DNA of 64,000 nucleotides, taken from positions 186,001 to 250,000 of the forward strand of contig JAHPZE010000002.1 of assembly GCA_019058365.1 (NCBI GenBank), given 5' to 3'. The position numbers and the translations under genes were made by a program. Shown here piece by piece: positions 29,025 to 38,597 of this stretch. The notes under the pieces were generated by a model, which worked only from the letters and a program-made list of their open reading frames with translations, made no database searches and was not told the origin of the DNA. The DNA is from Promethearchaeota archaeon. Its GTDB lineage: Archaea; Asgardarchaeota; Lokiarchaeia; Sigyniarchaeales; SOKP01. Position 1 is the stretch's first letter, and every line of letters begins with the position of its first letter.

Positions 29025-29306
29025 CTATTCTTTCCTCAAACTTTTATCTCGTTGTGATATTTGATGGCTGTGTATGGCACATGAAATACAGTAGTATTTT
29101 GTCTTACTTGGAGCTTGAATTATCGTTCCTGATTTCTTTAATTCAGTATACATCCGGGAATCAACTAGAGAAACCCTTCTTGTTACAGCTTTAGCTTTGC
29201 TACGAGCAACAGTTCGACCACACTTAGCACACTGAACTTTAGCATACTGTCCTTTACTAGATCCGCTTCTACCGCCACTTTTTCTCTTTTTTGGAATAAA
29301 AATCAA
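29025..29306 (-). CDS. Small ribosomal subunit protein eS26 (S26e)
   Basis: 93 residues with two CxxC pairs, Cys26/Cys29 in QCAKCGRT and Cys73/Cys76 in YYCISCAIHS, and the basic N-terminus KKRKSGGRSG. This is eS26, which sits at the mRNA exit of the small subunit. It is found in eukaryotes and in some archaea, including Asgard and TACK lineages, and is absent from most euryarchaea, so it supports the taxonomic placement. The start is TTG at 29304-29306; the nearby ATG (29308-29310) is out of frame. Confidence 0.93.
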   Translation of the reverse strand: MIFIPKKRKSGGRSGSSKGQYAKVQCAKCGRTVARSKAKAVTRRVSLVDSRMYTELKKSGTIIQAPSKTKYYCISCAIHSHQISQRDKSLRKE

Positions 29307-29440
29307 CCATTTTTAATTTTTTCTTGTTGATCTTTAGATTTATAAACAATTAAATTGTTTAAAACTTAAAAAATTTATCCTTAAGCATAAAAAACTGCAA
29401 AAATAAAAAATTAAAACATAATTTATAGAGTTAGCTAATT

Positions 29441-30154
29441 TTATTTTAAATTTGCATTTAGATTCTTTAAAGTTTTAAAAGCAAAATTTAATCTTTGGAG
29501 AACTGTATAAATCAATGTTAAAGTATAAATTATAATACTAATGAGAAAAATTGGTGTGACTGGTACTCTTGTGATAAATGGAACAGAAATTGTTATAGGC
29601 TCATGTAATATTAGTAATGTTAAAAAATAAAATATTAGTTCTATAATAATAGCAAAAAGTAAAAACAAAATTCGTTCAGCTCGTTCCATAAAACCAATTC
29701 CTCTCATATTAACGCCTTCATTTTCAGCTCTTGAACGTATATAAGAGATCATGATAACTAAAAACAAAATAATATAACCTAACATATAATCCACTAAACC
29801 TCCATAGATTAACCCTAATATGAGTATAGCATCAGAAAGTCTATCTAAATTTGAATCTAAAAATGCACCAGCTTGAGTTTCATTTCCTGTTCTTCTCGCT
29901 ACTTCCCCATCAAATAAATCAAAAGCGCCAGCTATTCCCAAAATAAAAGGTATTACCCACGAAAGCCATATAGAAAAATATAACCCATATAATGCAATTA
30001 TTAAAGAGCCAACTAATGTACATATAAATCCTATATAAGAAATCTTATTAGGCGTAAAATTATGTTTAATTAAAAATTCTACAGGGCGATCTATATATCT
30101 ACTTGAAAATTCCTTCTGTCGAGCTCTTTTTTTATTCTCTTCTATCTCATTCAA
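29441..30154 (-). CDS. CDP-alcohol phosphatidyltransferase (archaeal polar lipid synthesis)
   Basis: 237 residues with the full CDP-alcohol motif DGEVARRTGNETQAG followed by LDSNLDR (D-G-x2-A-R-x8-G-x3-D-x3-D), and several membrane helices. GIGFMERAERI near 150 resembles archaetidylinositol-phosphate synthases, so that product is the best guess among archaeal polar lipids. The start is TTG at 30152-30154; there is no in-frame ATG. It acts in the cytoplasmic membrane. Confidence 0.88.
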   Translation of the reverse strand: MNEIEENKKRARQKEFSSRYIDRPVEFLIKHNFTPNKISYIGFICTLVGSLIIALYGLYFSIWLSWVIPFILGIAGAFDLFDGEVARRTGNETQAGAFLDSNLDRLSDAILILGLIYGGLVDYMLGYIILFLVIMISYIRSRAENEGVNMRGIGFMERAERILFLLFAIIIELIFYFLTLLILHEPITISVPFITRVPVTPIFLISIIIYTLTLIYTVLQRLNFAFKTLKNLNANLK

Positions 30155-30224
30155 TTGACTTATAATTCCTGATATCCAATAATTTAGATATTATTTTTAA
30201 AATTTTATTCCAATAAAAAATTTA

Positions 30225-30821
30225 TTAAAATGCTAACAAATGTAATTTCAATAATCGAATCACTGAGGAAGCTAAATACGATTGATTTCCAATACTTATC
30301 ATCGGAAGATTTAATGCTGATAATTCCTTTGAGTATATAAATTCGTCCTCTTGGCTCCCTATTATGAAAACTATGTTTTCTTTTTCTTTAATAATATTTA
30401 ATAACTTAAAAAAATCTTGACCTTGTTCATGTAAAATGTATATATTATAATTTAATTGTTTAAAATGATTTATTGCTTCTATTATAGTCATTTTTGAAAT
30501 TTTAATTGAACTCAATAGATTGAGAGAGTAATCTCTTGTAGTATGATATTTTTGAAGGAATTTAACAAAATAATCTGTAAAGCGCAATTCATTCTTCGGA
30601 AAACTTTCATAATTGAAAAATTCAGGGTTAAAAATAAAAGTGCCATATCGATCCAAAAACGCCCATATCTGAATATTTCTTTCAAAATCATTATTACTTA
30701 GTATTGCTGAAAGAATACATCGTGAAATTACATCTAATCGGCCAGAAGATCCGGGTATATCCTTTATAGTATAATTATTTATATCTATAGTCTTAGATTT
30801 AATGAAAAAAAGTAGGTTCAT
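30225..30821 (-). CDS. trmY: tRNA (pseudouridine54-N1)-methyltransferase TrmY
   Basis: 198 residues with TrmY signatures: KDIPGSSGRLDVISRCILSA near 20-40, then FIIGSQEDEF and the knotted SPOUT C-terminus (SIGNQSYLASSVIRLLKLHL). TrmY makes N1-methylpseudouridine at T-loop position 54 of tRNA. Both tRNAs in this window have U54 available. It is upstream of, and in the same direction as, the CDP-alcohol transferase gene. Confidence 0.9.
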   Translation of the reverse strand: MNLLFFIKSKTIDINNYTIKDIPGSSGRLDVISRCILSAILSNNDFERNIQIWAFLDRYGTFIFNPEFFNYESFPKNELRFTDYFVKFLQKYHTTRDYSLNLLSSIKISKMTIIEAINHFKQLNYNIYILHEQGQDFFKLLNIIKEKENIVFIIGSQEDEFIYSKELSALNLPMISIGNQSYLASSVIRLLKLHLLAF

Positions 30822-30959
30822 ATAATCATTCTATGAAGTTTTTATATTTTATGATAAAAAAATAAAAAATTGGTCTAAATTTAATTTAAATTCAATTTAA
30901 ATTTAATAAAATGTAAAGTACAAATTAGTTTAAATTTACTTCTTAATTGATGAAAAAAT

Positions 30960-31724
30960 ATGGAGCAAAATAACATCGCAATTGAAGTAAGAAATTTGAA
31001 GAAACATTTTAGAACAAAATTAGAAAATGTTAAAGCTCTAGATGATATTTCTTTCAATGTTAAATCCGGAGAGATTTTTGGATTATTAGGACCAAATGGT
31101 GCAGGAAAAACCACAACAATCAATATATTAATAGGGTTAATTAAACCAACTGATGGATCAGCTACTATTTATGGTTATGATATACAAGATCATATTTCAA
31201 AGGCTAAAGAATTAATAGGAGTTTGCCCCCAGGAGCATGCTGTATTTAAATTTTTATCGGGGAGGGAAAATATAGAACTCTTTGGTAATTTATATTCGAT
31301 GCCTAAAGATAAAATAAAAAAGAGAGCAGATGAACTAATAGACAAATTAAATTTTTCAAATGCGAGTAAACATAAAACGAAAGGTTATAGTGGAGGCATG
31401 TTAAGTCAATTAAATTTAATCATCTCTATTATAAATAATCCCAAAATCATATTCTTAGATGAACCAACAGTTGGAATGGACCCACGAGCACGAAGAAAGA
31501 CATGGGAATTTATTGGCAATTTTAAAAATGAGCGAAAAACAGTATTGCTTACAACTCATTATATTGAAGAAGCTGAAGCTCTATGTGATAGAGTTGCTAT
31601 TATTGATTATGGTGAATTGCTTGATATTGGGTCACCAAAAGATTTAATGAAAAAATATGAATCAGATAATTTAGAAGACGTCTTTATGAATATTACAGGA
31701 AGAAAAATTATGGAGGGAATGTAA
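30960..31724 (+). CDS. ABC-2 exporter ATPase (DrrA/CcmA type)
   Basis: 254 residues with Walker A GPNGAGKTT, Q-loop CPQEHAVF, signature YSGGMLSQL and Walker B IIFLDEPTVGMD. It belongs to the ATPases of two-gene exporters. The stop TAA is directly followed by the ATG of the permease gene, so the pair is translationally coupled. The substrate is unknown. Confidence 0.92.
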   Translation: MEQNNIAIEVRNLKKHFRTKLENVKALDDISFNVKSGEIFGLLGPNGAGKTTTINILIGLIKPTDGSATIYGYDIQDHISKAKELIGVCPQEHAVFKFLSGRENIELFGNLYSMPKDKIKKRADELIDKLNFSNASKHKTKGYSGGMLSQLNLIISIINNPKIIFLDEPTVGMDPRARRKTWEFIGNFKNERKTVLLTTHYIEEAEALCDRVAIIDYGELLDIGSPKDLMKKYESDNLEDVFMNITGRKIMEGM

Positions 31725-32465
31725 ATGAATACACAAAGACTCTTTGCGTTATTAAAGATGGAGTTGAAAAAAATTATAAGAGAACCAGCCTATGTATTTT
31801 TAATGTTTCTATTTCCCGCTGTTCTCACAATAATTTTTGGGTTTACCTTTAGTGATCCAGAACTAGGAATGCCATTTAGTGCAATGGCTCCCGGTTTATT
31901 TGCTTATGCGTGTATTTTCATAATAATGATTGTAGCACAATCTTTTTCTGATGAAAGAGAACAAGGATTATTAAGGAGATTAAGCATTACCCCTATGAAG
32001 GCTTCTGATTTCATGGGAAGTCAGATTTTATCAAATATGATAATCGCTATGGTGCAAGTTCTCATTGTTTTCATTTTAGCTCAACTCTTTGACTTTAAGC
32101 CACAGACCGATATTTTAGGCATTTTATTGGCAATTATACTAATGGCTATTTTTTCTCTTAGTTCTGTAGGACTTGGACTAATTACTGCTACGATATCTAA
32201 AAGTGCCGGTGTAGCAACAGGTCTATCTTTTCTCTTTATACTGCCTCAAATGTTCTTGGGAACTTTCATACCAATAACTAGTAATACTCGAGTAATAGCA
32301 GTCTTTCTCCCAAGTTATTATGTAACAGACGCTCTAACTTCAATTTTTAATGGAGATTCACTACTCAGTGCTAATATATTAATTGATTTTAGTGTTGTTT
32401 CGATTGTTAGTATTATGATTGTAATTATCGGTATACAATTATTCGACAAATTTGGAAATAAATAA
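31725..32465 (+). CDS. ABC-2 type permease (DrrB type)
   Basis: 246 residues with six hydrophobic helices from about 20 to 240 and the ABC-2 signature region around 190-200 (LPSYYVTDALTSIFNG). It starts immediately after the ATPase stop codon and should form a homodimeric exporter with it. The substrate cannot be inferred; relatives move drugs, lipids or polysaccharide. Confidence 0.9.
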   Translation: MNTQRLFALLKMELKKIIREPAYVFLMFLFPAVLTIIFGFTFSDPELGMPFSAMAPGLFAYACIFIIMIVAQSFSDEREQGLLRRLSITPMKASDFMGSQILSNMIIAMVQVLIVFILAQLFDFKPQTDILGILLAIILMAIFSLSSVGLGLITATISKSAGVATGLSFLFILPQMFLGTFIPITSNTRVIAVFLPSYYVTDALTSIFNGDSLLSANILIDFSVVSIVSIMIVIIGIQLFDKFGNK

Positions 32466-32511
32466 AAAAAAGTGGTTATTTATTTTTTTAAAAATTTCTT
32501 AAAATATTCAA

Positions 32512-33513
32512 TCATTTTTCATTAGTAATATTTATTGAATGCTTTTTCTTATAACGAATGATTAAATAGAAAGCAGAAGACATCAGAGTGACAGACAAAA
32601 CAATACCTAAAATTGCTGCTCCATAATCACTAGTTATCCAACTAAACAGTGGAATCCAAGGAGATACTAAATTTTCTAACCATGATTCACCATTTTGGTC
32701 AATTAATACACGTTCTAATCCATCTGGAGCATCAGATAGAAATCCTATTGTAAATCCAACTGCTATCATCAACAATAAACCTCCAACTACTACAACAATT
32801 GAAATTATTGGTTTTTTATATTTAGTAAGATTAAATAATATCACTTTGTTTTCCATATATGAATCTGTTGTGATTAAATCTGGTTTTACTCTATATATAT
32901 AGAACACAATTAAAGCAGAAATAATAGCTTCTCCAATACCTATCAAAACGTGCCAATAAACCATTGCAGGGATAGCAATTCCTAGTGGGATTGCCCCTGA
33001 AAGACCTAATTCAATGCCACACATAAAAGAGGCTAAAATGATAGCAATATAGGAACCAATGGCAGTAGCAATTGTAACTTTCATTTCCTTCTTAATAGAT
33101 GTTTTATTTAGAATCTTTACTAAAAATACTACAATATAAAATCCAACAAATCCTCCTATTATTCCCATATTGAAAGTATTTGCACCTAATGCTAGAATGC
33201 CTCCATCTCCGAATAAACTTTGTACAACTAATACCAAAAAAAGTATAATTACTGAAGCCCATGGTCCTAATATAACAGCTACTAAGGTACCTCCAATTAA
33301 ATGGCCAGAGGTGCCACCAGGAACGGGATAATTAACAAACTGAAATGCAAAAATCGTAGCAGCCAAGACACCTATATAAGGTATTAATTTCTCAGAATCT
33401 TCTTTCTCAAAAATTTTTCCCATTTTAAAATATCCTAAAATCATTACTATAATTGCAACAATCCATAGGATAATTAGAGTTGCAGGATTAAGTAATCCAT
33501 CTGGTATATGCAT
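32512..33513 (-). CDS. cbiM: CbiM-type cobalt/nickel ECF permease with CbiN-like C-terminus
   Basis: 333 residues. The protein starts with MHIPDGLLNP, whose His2 is the N-terminal metal ligand of CbiM, and has about six transmembrane helices. After about residue 235 there is a further helix pair around SDAPDGLERVL, the PDGLE signature of CbiN, so CbiM and CbiN are fused. It acts as substrate-binding part of an ECF cobalt or nickel importer. The ATG must be the real start, because the N-terminus itself binds metal. It is divergent from cbiQ. Confidence 0.92.
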   Translation of the reverse strand: MHIPDGLLNPATLIILWIVAIIVMILGYFKMGKIFEKEDSEKLIPYIGVLAATIFAFQFVNYPVPGGTSGHLIGGTLVAVILGPWASVIILFLVLVVQSLFGDGGILALGANTFNMGIIGGFVGFYIVVFLVKILNKTSIKKEMKVTIATAIGSYIAIILASFMCGIELGLSGAIPLGIAIPAMVYWHVLIGIGEAIISALIVFYIYRVKPDLITTDSYMENKVILFNLTKYKKPIISIVVVVGGLLLMIAVGFTIGFLSDAPDGLERVLIDQNGESWLENLVSPWIPLFSWITSDYGAAILGIVLSVTLMSSAFYLIIRYKKKHSINITNEK

Positions 33514-33653
33514 TTTTAAAATATTAAGGTTAATTTTTTTTATAATGAATAATTAAAATGTTACTATATTATAAAAGAGTATGAAATATATAAAATATTA
33601 CTTTTTTAAAAAAAAGTATGAAATTTATAATAAGTTAAATAGCTGATAAATTC

Positions 33654-34457
33654 TTGAGAACAACCTTACCTTTTAGGCATGAGAATGAAAAGATTTATTT
33701 AAAGAAGATTAATCCCTTAATTCGCTTAATTTTACCATTTATTTTAGTAGTACCTTTTCTTGTTATAGAAGATTTTTATCTGATATTTACAATTTTATTT
33801 GTTTCTTTAACCACTGATTTAATACTTCGGTTAAATGTAATAAAAATTCTTTCAAGATTGAAAGTGGTTATCCCATTTGTTTTTTTAATTACGATCTTTA
33901 TTCCATTTTATGTTGGGGAGACTGTGGTATATATATTCAATATTGGAATTCCAATAATAATTTATAGAGAAGGTTTATATCTAGCTTCTCTTATTTTTTT
34001 AAGAGTTTTTGGAGCTCTATTCATATTTATGTCATTTTTTTCAACTTTAACTTACTCAGAATTTATAGATGCCTTAACCAAATTACGATTACCTTCAGTT
34101 TTCGTAGGATCTTTAATAATAATGTTACATTATATTCCAATCCTAGCAGGGTCTAACAAAAAGATATTAGAAGCACAAGAAATGAGAGGAAAAAAAATTA
34201 CGTCTTATTGGCAAAAATTAAATGCTCACGCTTATATTATGGGTAAGGGTATTATAATGAATATGGAAAGAAGTGAAAGATTATATGAAAGTTTAAAAAT
34301 GCGAGGTTTTTCTGGTAAAATTACATTTGCTCCAAAAAAAATAAAAATGATTGATTTGGTATTATTAGCATTATTCTCATTAATGGTTATTAGTTTTATT
34401 TTTATTATAAACTTAAAATCAATTTATCAAGGTGTTTTTGCATTAATTTTGCCGTAG
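33654..34457 (+). CDS. cbiQ: CbiQ-type ECF transmembrane component
   Basis: 267 residues with about six hydrophobic segments and the conserved EAQEMRGKKI and SLKMRGFSGK motifs, which are the coupling motifs of EcfT/CbiQ proteins. It links the CbiM substrate-binding subunit to the ATPase. The start is TTG at 33654. Its 3' end overlaps the ATPase gene. Confidence 0.9.
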   Translation: MRTTLPFRHENEKIYLKKINPLIRLILPFILVVPFLVIEDFYLIFTILFVSLTTDLILRLNVIKILSRLKVVIPFVFLITIFIPFYVGETVVYIFNIGIPIIIYREGLYLASLIFLRVFGALFIFMSFFSTLTYSEFIDALTKLRLPSVFVGSLIIMLHYIPILAGSNKKILEAQEMRGKKITSYWQKLNAHAYIMGKGIIMNMERSERLYESLKMRGFSGKITFAPKKIKMIDLVLLALFSLMVISFIFIINLKSIYQGVFALILP

Positions 34458-35197
34458 AAGTAGAAGATCTGAATTTTTGTTATAATTCGGGGTTTAAAAT
34501 TCAAGATATATCGTTTAAATTAGAGGAAAAAGTTATTTGTGGACTTACTGGAAATAACGGTTCCGGAAAAACAACTTTATTAAGATTATTAGTCGGATTA
34601 TTAAAACCTCAATCAGGAAAAATCAAGATTTTTAATAATACACTTACAAGAGATAAACAAGAATTATGGGAGACCAGAAAAACAATTGGTTTTTTATTCC
34701 AAAATCCTGATGACCAACTATTTGCTCCTACTATTGAAGAGGATATTAGCTTTGGAGCAAGAAACCTAAAACTTGATGAGGAAGAAGTACAAAGAAGAGT
34801 CAATTGGGCTTTAAAAGCGGTAGATTTATCAGAATTTAAAGAATACTCCCCATTTAATCTCTCTTGGGGTCAAAGAAAAAGAGCTGCTTTAGCTGGGGTG
34901 CTCGCAATGAAACCCAAATTGCTGATTTTGGATGAACCTTTTGCTAATCTTGATTTTAAATCAATTTACAATCATCTTAAAATTTTAGAAAAACTAAGAA
35001 AAGAAAATGAAATAACTATATTCTTCACATCTCATAATTTATTCTTCATCGAGCATTGGGCAGAATATATGTTACTTTTAGATGAAGGTAAAATCATTTT
35101 TGATGGTGAACCTCATAACGGATTAGGAGATTTAAATGTCAAGAAATTACTTGGATCTTATGATGATATTCTTTCATTAATAAAAAAGAAATATTAG
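34442..35197 (+). CDS. cbiO: CbiO-type cobalt ECF ATPase, probable ATT start
   Basis: The frame encodes a complete ATPase of about 251 residues: VEVEDLNFCYNSGFKIQDIS, Walker A GNNGSGKTT, Q-loop FQNPDDQLFAP, signature LSWGQRKR, Walker B LLILDEPFANLD. No ATG, GTG or TTG occurs in frame before VEVEDLNF; the frame is closed upstream by TAG at 34391. ATT at 34442 gives the family's usual N-terminal length, and GGTG at 34431-34434 lies seven bases before it. A later ATG at 34898 would remove Walker A. It overlaps cbiQ by 16 bases, so coupling is likely. It energises cobalt or nickel import. Confidence 0.85.
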   Translation: MNFAVEVEDLNFCYNSGFKIQDISFKLEEKVICGLTGNNGSGKTTLLRLLVGLLKPQSGKIKIFNNTLTRDKQELWETRKTIGFLFQNPDDQLFAPTIEEDISFGARNLKLDEEEVQRRVNWALKAVDLSEFKEYSPFNLSWGQRKRAALAGVLAMKPKLLILDEPFANLDFKSIYNHLKILEKLRKENEITIFFTSHNLFFIEHWAEYMLLLDEGKIIFDGEPHNGLGDLNVKKLLGSYDDILSLIKKKY

Positions 35198-35280
35198 TAA
35201 ATTCACATAAATCCTTTTCTAATAAAATAATTTTAAATTTCTTAAATTTATACTATAATAAAACTTGATCTAATAGTCTT

Positions 35281-35775
35281 ATGCACTTGGTACTTACTTA
35301 CTTTCATCAAATTAAAGGTCCAAGTATATTGATGTCATATCCTGATGAAAAACTTGAAGAAGAAATAATAAATAGACTTTTGAAATTTTTCGATTTAGAA
35401 ATCGATGAAACGTTTTTTGAAATAGTTCTCATCACTAAAAAAAAGAAAATTATCAATTTTAATTTCGAGATACCATCTGAATGGGCACGTGGGAAAAAGG
35501 AATTTATTATGCTTTCGCTAATAATGAAAAAAGAATATGAAAGTGAAAGTATGTATGCATTTATAGTGGATAGCTCCTACAAAATCCTTAAAACTAAAAA
35601 CATTTTTAAAGCACTCTATAAATATGATGATTTTCGTGATAGAAACGATATAGAAATTGATGTTACTTACGAACAGATAAGAAAAATTCTTTTTGAATGT
35701 TTAACAAGCCTAATTGCAAGAATTGAGGATGAGATTAAGGGAGTAAACAAAAAAGACCCTTTTCCATTTTCATAA
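35281..35775 (+). CDS. Hypothetical protein, possible longin-like fold
   Basis: 164 residues. The N-terminus, LVLTYFHQIKGPSILMSYPD, resembles the opening strands of longin or roadblock-type small domains (a GP-x-I-x-x-SYP phrase is common in Asgard proteins of this sort), followed by beta strands and a C-terminal helix. This is a weak resemblance, not a family assignment. It follows cbiO by 83 bases in the same direction but is not obviously related to transport. Confidence 0.55.
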   Translation: MHLVLTYFHQIKGPSILMSYPDEKLEEEIINRLLKFFDLEIDETFFEIVLITKKKKIINFNFEIPSEWARGKKEFIMLSLIMKKEYESESMYAFIVDSSYKILKTKNIFKALYKYDDFRDRNDIEIDVTYEQIRKILFECLTSLIARIEDEIKGVNKKDPFPFS

Positions 35776-36399
35776 AAACAAATGAGAACCAAAAGTTGAA
35801 GATAAAGGGAAAAAAGCAAAAAAATGCTCAGAATATCTTGAATTCTTAACAAGGATGTACGGGTTTAGAGTCCAAAATTCTAAAACTAAAAAAGGATATC
35901 TACTTAAATTCTTTGGTGATTCTCAAAAAAAGAGTGGAATATTTCATAATGCTATGTTATAATGACGATGTTCTTTTTTCGTTAAATTTTTTGTCGCCTG
36001 AAACACTAACACGATCTTTTTCATTTTAAGGAATTATACCCTTTAAATCTAAGGCGTTCTCTCATGTCAGGCTTTTGCAAAGTTGGGACATAATCATGTC
36101 GCAAATCTGGGTTGCTGACTCTACTTTCATTGCGGTGGTTTATACCATTGCTCTGTAAAGAGCCCGTATTAGTTTTTGCATTTTCTGATTATTAAATTCA
36201 GGATATAAGCATTTTTTTGCGCACCATATTCATTTTTTAGTCGTATGAGCCCTCGATAATGCTCAGTGTTCCATCATCATTTTCCCAGTAATATAATAGA
36301 GTATTAAAAATAAAAGTTTTATTATAATATTCCCCTAATAAAGGATTCTGAAAAAGGTTTCAAAATAAAATTCTATCAAGGAAAAAATTATTAAGGGAT
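35776..36399. pseudogene. Decayed coding segment, 624 bases, frames broken
   Basis: No intact gene, but protein-like fragments remain. On the plus strand, 35786-35962 is open without a start (CSEYLEFLTRMYGFRVQNSK within it). On the minus strand around 36000-36300 several frames carry plausible pieces (YYWENDDGTLSIIEGSYD, then RLKNEYGAQKNAYILN, then QKMQKLIRALYRAMV, then SATQICDMIMSQLCK), as after frameshifts. Part of this region is less AT-rich than its flanks. A 15-base string at 36102-36116 recurs in another relic at 63301-63315. Probably a decayed insertion; the source family is unknown. Confidence 0.35.
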
Positions 36400-36870
36400 T
36401 TAAAGCATACCAAAAGTATCAGATCTAAAGAGTTCCTTTACTTCTTTAGAAATTTCTGCTTGATCAGCCTTTAGATATCTATGTAGTATCAACGATATGT
36501 GTGGAGCCCATTTTTTCATTGTGGCTCTGATAAATCCAATTTGAACATTTTTATCAGCAACTATACACAATACTCCTTTCCCAACTTTCATTGAAAAAAT
36601 CATACCCTCAAGATATTCAGTTATTTGAAGGTTAATGGAACCATATCCTAAAATGTGTCCTTGTTCCTCACCAGCTACAAAAACAGCGCCTCCAATAGCA
36701 CCAATCTTCTCTACAGAAATTCCATTATAACTTGAGAATTTAAATTTAGCTTGACTCAAAATAGTTATTCCTGTATCATCGGTTAGAAGAGCATATTTTA
36801 ATCCCGGCGCACTATTGATAATTGAAATTAAAATCTTTTTTAATCTAAGCTCATCCTCGGAATAACTCAA
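36400..36870 (-). CDS. Roadblock/LC7-domain protein
   Basis: 156 residues. The start ISIINSAPGLKYALLTDDTG and the following strands (GAIGGAVFVAGEEQG, GSINLQITEYLEG) match the roadblock/LC7 fold, a dimer-forming module that associates with small GTPases in Asgard archaea and eukaryotes. The start is TTG at 36868-36870. A second, smaller roadblock-like gene lies 207 bases away in the same direction. Whether the two form a heterodimer is inference. Confidence 0.8.
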   Translation of the reverse strand: MSYSEDELRLKKILISIINSAPGLKYALLTDDTGITILSQAKFKFSSYNGISVEKIGAIGGAVFVAGEEQGHILGYGSINLQITEYLEGMIFSMKVGKGVLCIVADKNVQIGFIRATMKKWAPHISLILHRYLKADQAEISKEVKELFRSDTFGML

Positions 36871-37077
36871 ATATTTGTCAACCTATTATTTATATCATCT
36901 TCTAATTCAGTTTCTTTAAGGTTAAAAAATAGTTATTTAAACTTATCTTTATATTTTTACCTTACACCTACTTATTTAATGAAGAAATTTTAAATATAAA
37001 AATTTAAGTAAACTCAGTGTTTTTTCTACGGTTTATAATAAAAAATAATATTATATTCTTTTCAGTAAATTTAATTC

Positions 37078-37413
37078 TTAGAAAAGATCTTGCCCTTTAA
37101 TTAAAGTTTTTAATGGCTTCAATCGACTTTTATAATCTTTTGACTTTTCTAATAATATCAATAATTTGTAGTTTTTTGACTTATCTAAATCTTTTTTTAT
37201 TTGTACTAATTTAGAATCTTCTATGAATTCTCTATTTTTAGCAATCGCAGATAAGGCTAATGTATTCTCAAGTATCCATAATTTCTTTGAAATTTTTGAT
37301 GCTACAGGAAATCCATGCTTATCTGTAATTATTCCAGCAACAAAATTTGGAAAGTTTTTTTCAATTCTATATAAAAAATACTTAACCTCACTTTCGTTAA
37401 TAAGATTATCCAA
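37078..37413 (-). CDS. Small roadblock/MglB-like protein
   Basis: 111 residues. NFVAGIITDKHGFPVASKIS matches strands of roadblock domains (compare ALLTDDTGITI in the neighbouring gene), and the protein is shorter than the neighbour. The start is TTG at 37411-37413 with GGTG at 37422-37425 (minus-strand sense) in front. A 13-bp palindrome sits directly upstream of that ribosome-binding site. It lies between the larger roadblock gene and TFB. Confidence 0.7.
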   Translation of the reverse strand: MDNLINESEVKYFLYRIEKNFPNFVAGIITDKHGFPVASKISKKLWILENTLALSAIAKNREFIEDSKLVQIKKDLDKSKNYKLLILLEKSKDYKSRLKPLKTLIKGQDLF

Positions 37414-37425
37414 TATTAGAACACC

Positions 37426-37457
37426 TATTCTATCAATATGATCTTATTGATAGAATA
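37426..37457. repeat. Perfect 13-bp inverted repeat upstream of the small roadblock gene
   Basis: Arms TATTCTATCAATA (37426-37438) and TATTGATAGAATA (37445-37457) with a six-base spacer. The repeat abuts the Shine-Dalgarno of the small roadblock gene on the minus strand. It could be an operator, or a hairpin that masks the ribosome-binding site in the leader RNA. Confidence 0.75.
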
Positions 37458-37574
37458 ATTTCATTAAATGCTATAATATGGAGATAATATCATTTTTCTA
37501 TCAAATATAGCATTATTGGTTTTAAAATTTATTTCAATCCTATTTATTTAGTGCTTACAAAAAGGAAAATATGG

Positions 37575-38552
37575 TTATTTGTGGTTTTTCTTTAATGATA
37601 TTCCAAGGTTAAGATTTTCTACAAGTTCGCTAAAGCGGTTTCGAACGGTAACTTCAGTTACACAACTAATATTAGCAATTTTTCTTTGAGTTCTTCGCTC
37701 ATTGGTTAAAATACATGCAGCATAAATTGCTGCGGCACAAACACCCGTTGGACCTCTTCCAGAGGTTAAACCACGTTCCTCAGCAATCCTGATTATAACT
37801 TTTGCCATTTTCTGGCATTCTGTAGTCAATTCTAATTCTGAAATAAATCTTATAAGAAAATCTATAGGCTTAGTTGGATTTAAATTCAATTCCAATTCTT
37901 TTGATATGAATCTGAAAGAGCGACCAATTTCTTTCTTATCTACTCTCGCTACTTCAGCTATCTCATTTAAGGTACGTGGAACCTTGTACATTCTACACGC
38001 GGCATATAGACTTGCAGCGGCTACCCCTTCAATACTTCTACCCCTTATTAAATGTGCTTCAACCGCATCTCGGTATATTTTAGCTGAACATTCTCTTAAA
38101 TTCTTTTGAAGATCCAAGTTTGAAGCCATTCGGTCAAGTTCGCTTAATGCAAACGTAAGGTTTCGTTCAGTAGCATCAGATACTCTTATACGACTTTGCC
38201 ATTTGCGAAGTCTATAAATTTGACCCCTCAATTTAGCAGGTATTTCTTTCCCAAAAATATCTCTATTTTTCCAGTCAATCATAGTACTAAGCCCTTTATC
38301 GTGTATCATATAAGTCATAGGCGCTCCCGTTCTTGTTCTCTTCTTTTTCTGATCAGCATCGAAAGCTCTCCATTCTGGTCCGCGATCAATATATTTTTCT
38401 GAATGAACTAAACCACATTCTTCACAGACTATTAATCCTCTATTTTCATCAAAAAACATGTTTTTTCCGCATTCTGTACATATATTATTTTCTGTATGAG
38501 AAAAATCTTCTGATTCTGCTTTCACTTCTTTCCAATTTGAAATAAAACACAC
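37575..38552 (-). CDS. tfb: Transcription initiation factor B (TFB)
   Basis: 325 residues with an N-terminal zinc ribbon (Cys25/28/43/46: CTECGK and CEECGLVH), the B-finger/linker [13 protein letters not shown] segment ([12 protein letters not shown]) and two cyclin repeats at about 125-215 and 220-310. TFB recruits RNA polymerase to TATA-bound TBP and contacts the BRE. The start is GTG at 38550-38552. Gar1 lies directly upstream in the same direction, a pairing that is common in archaea. Confidence 0.95.
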   Translation of the reverse strand: MCFISNWKEVKAESEDFSHTENNICTECGKNMFFDENRGLIVCEECGLVHSEKYIDRGPEWRAFDADQKKKRTRTGAPMTYMIHDKGLSTMIDWKNRDIFGKEIPAKLRGQIYRLRKWQSRIRVSDATERNLTFALSELDRMASNLDLQKNLRECSAKIYRDAVEAHLIRGRSIEGVAAASLYAACRMYKVPRTLNEIAEVARVDKKEIGRSFRFISKELELNLNPTKPIDFLIRFISELELTTECQKMAKVIIRIAEERGLTSGRGPTGVCAAAIYAACILTNERRTQRKIANISCVTEVTVRNRFSELVENLNLGISLKKNHK

Positions 38553-38597
38553 CTTTTTTTAAAAAAATTCTTCTCTCTTAAAAGATCATTTAAAATG

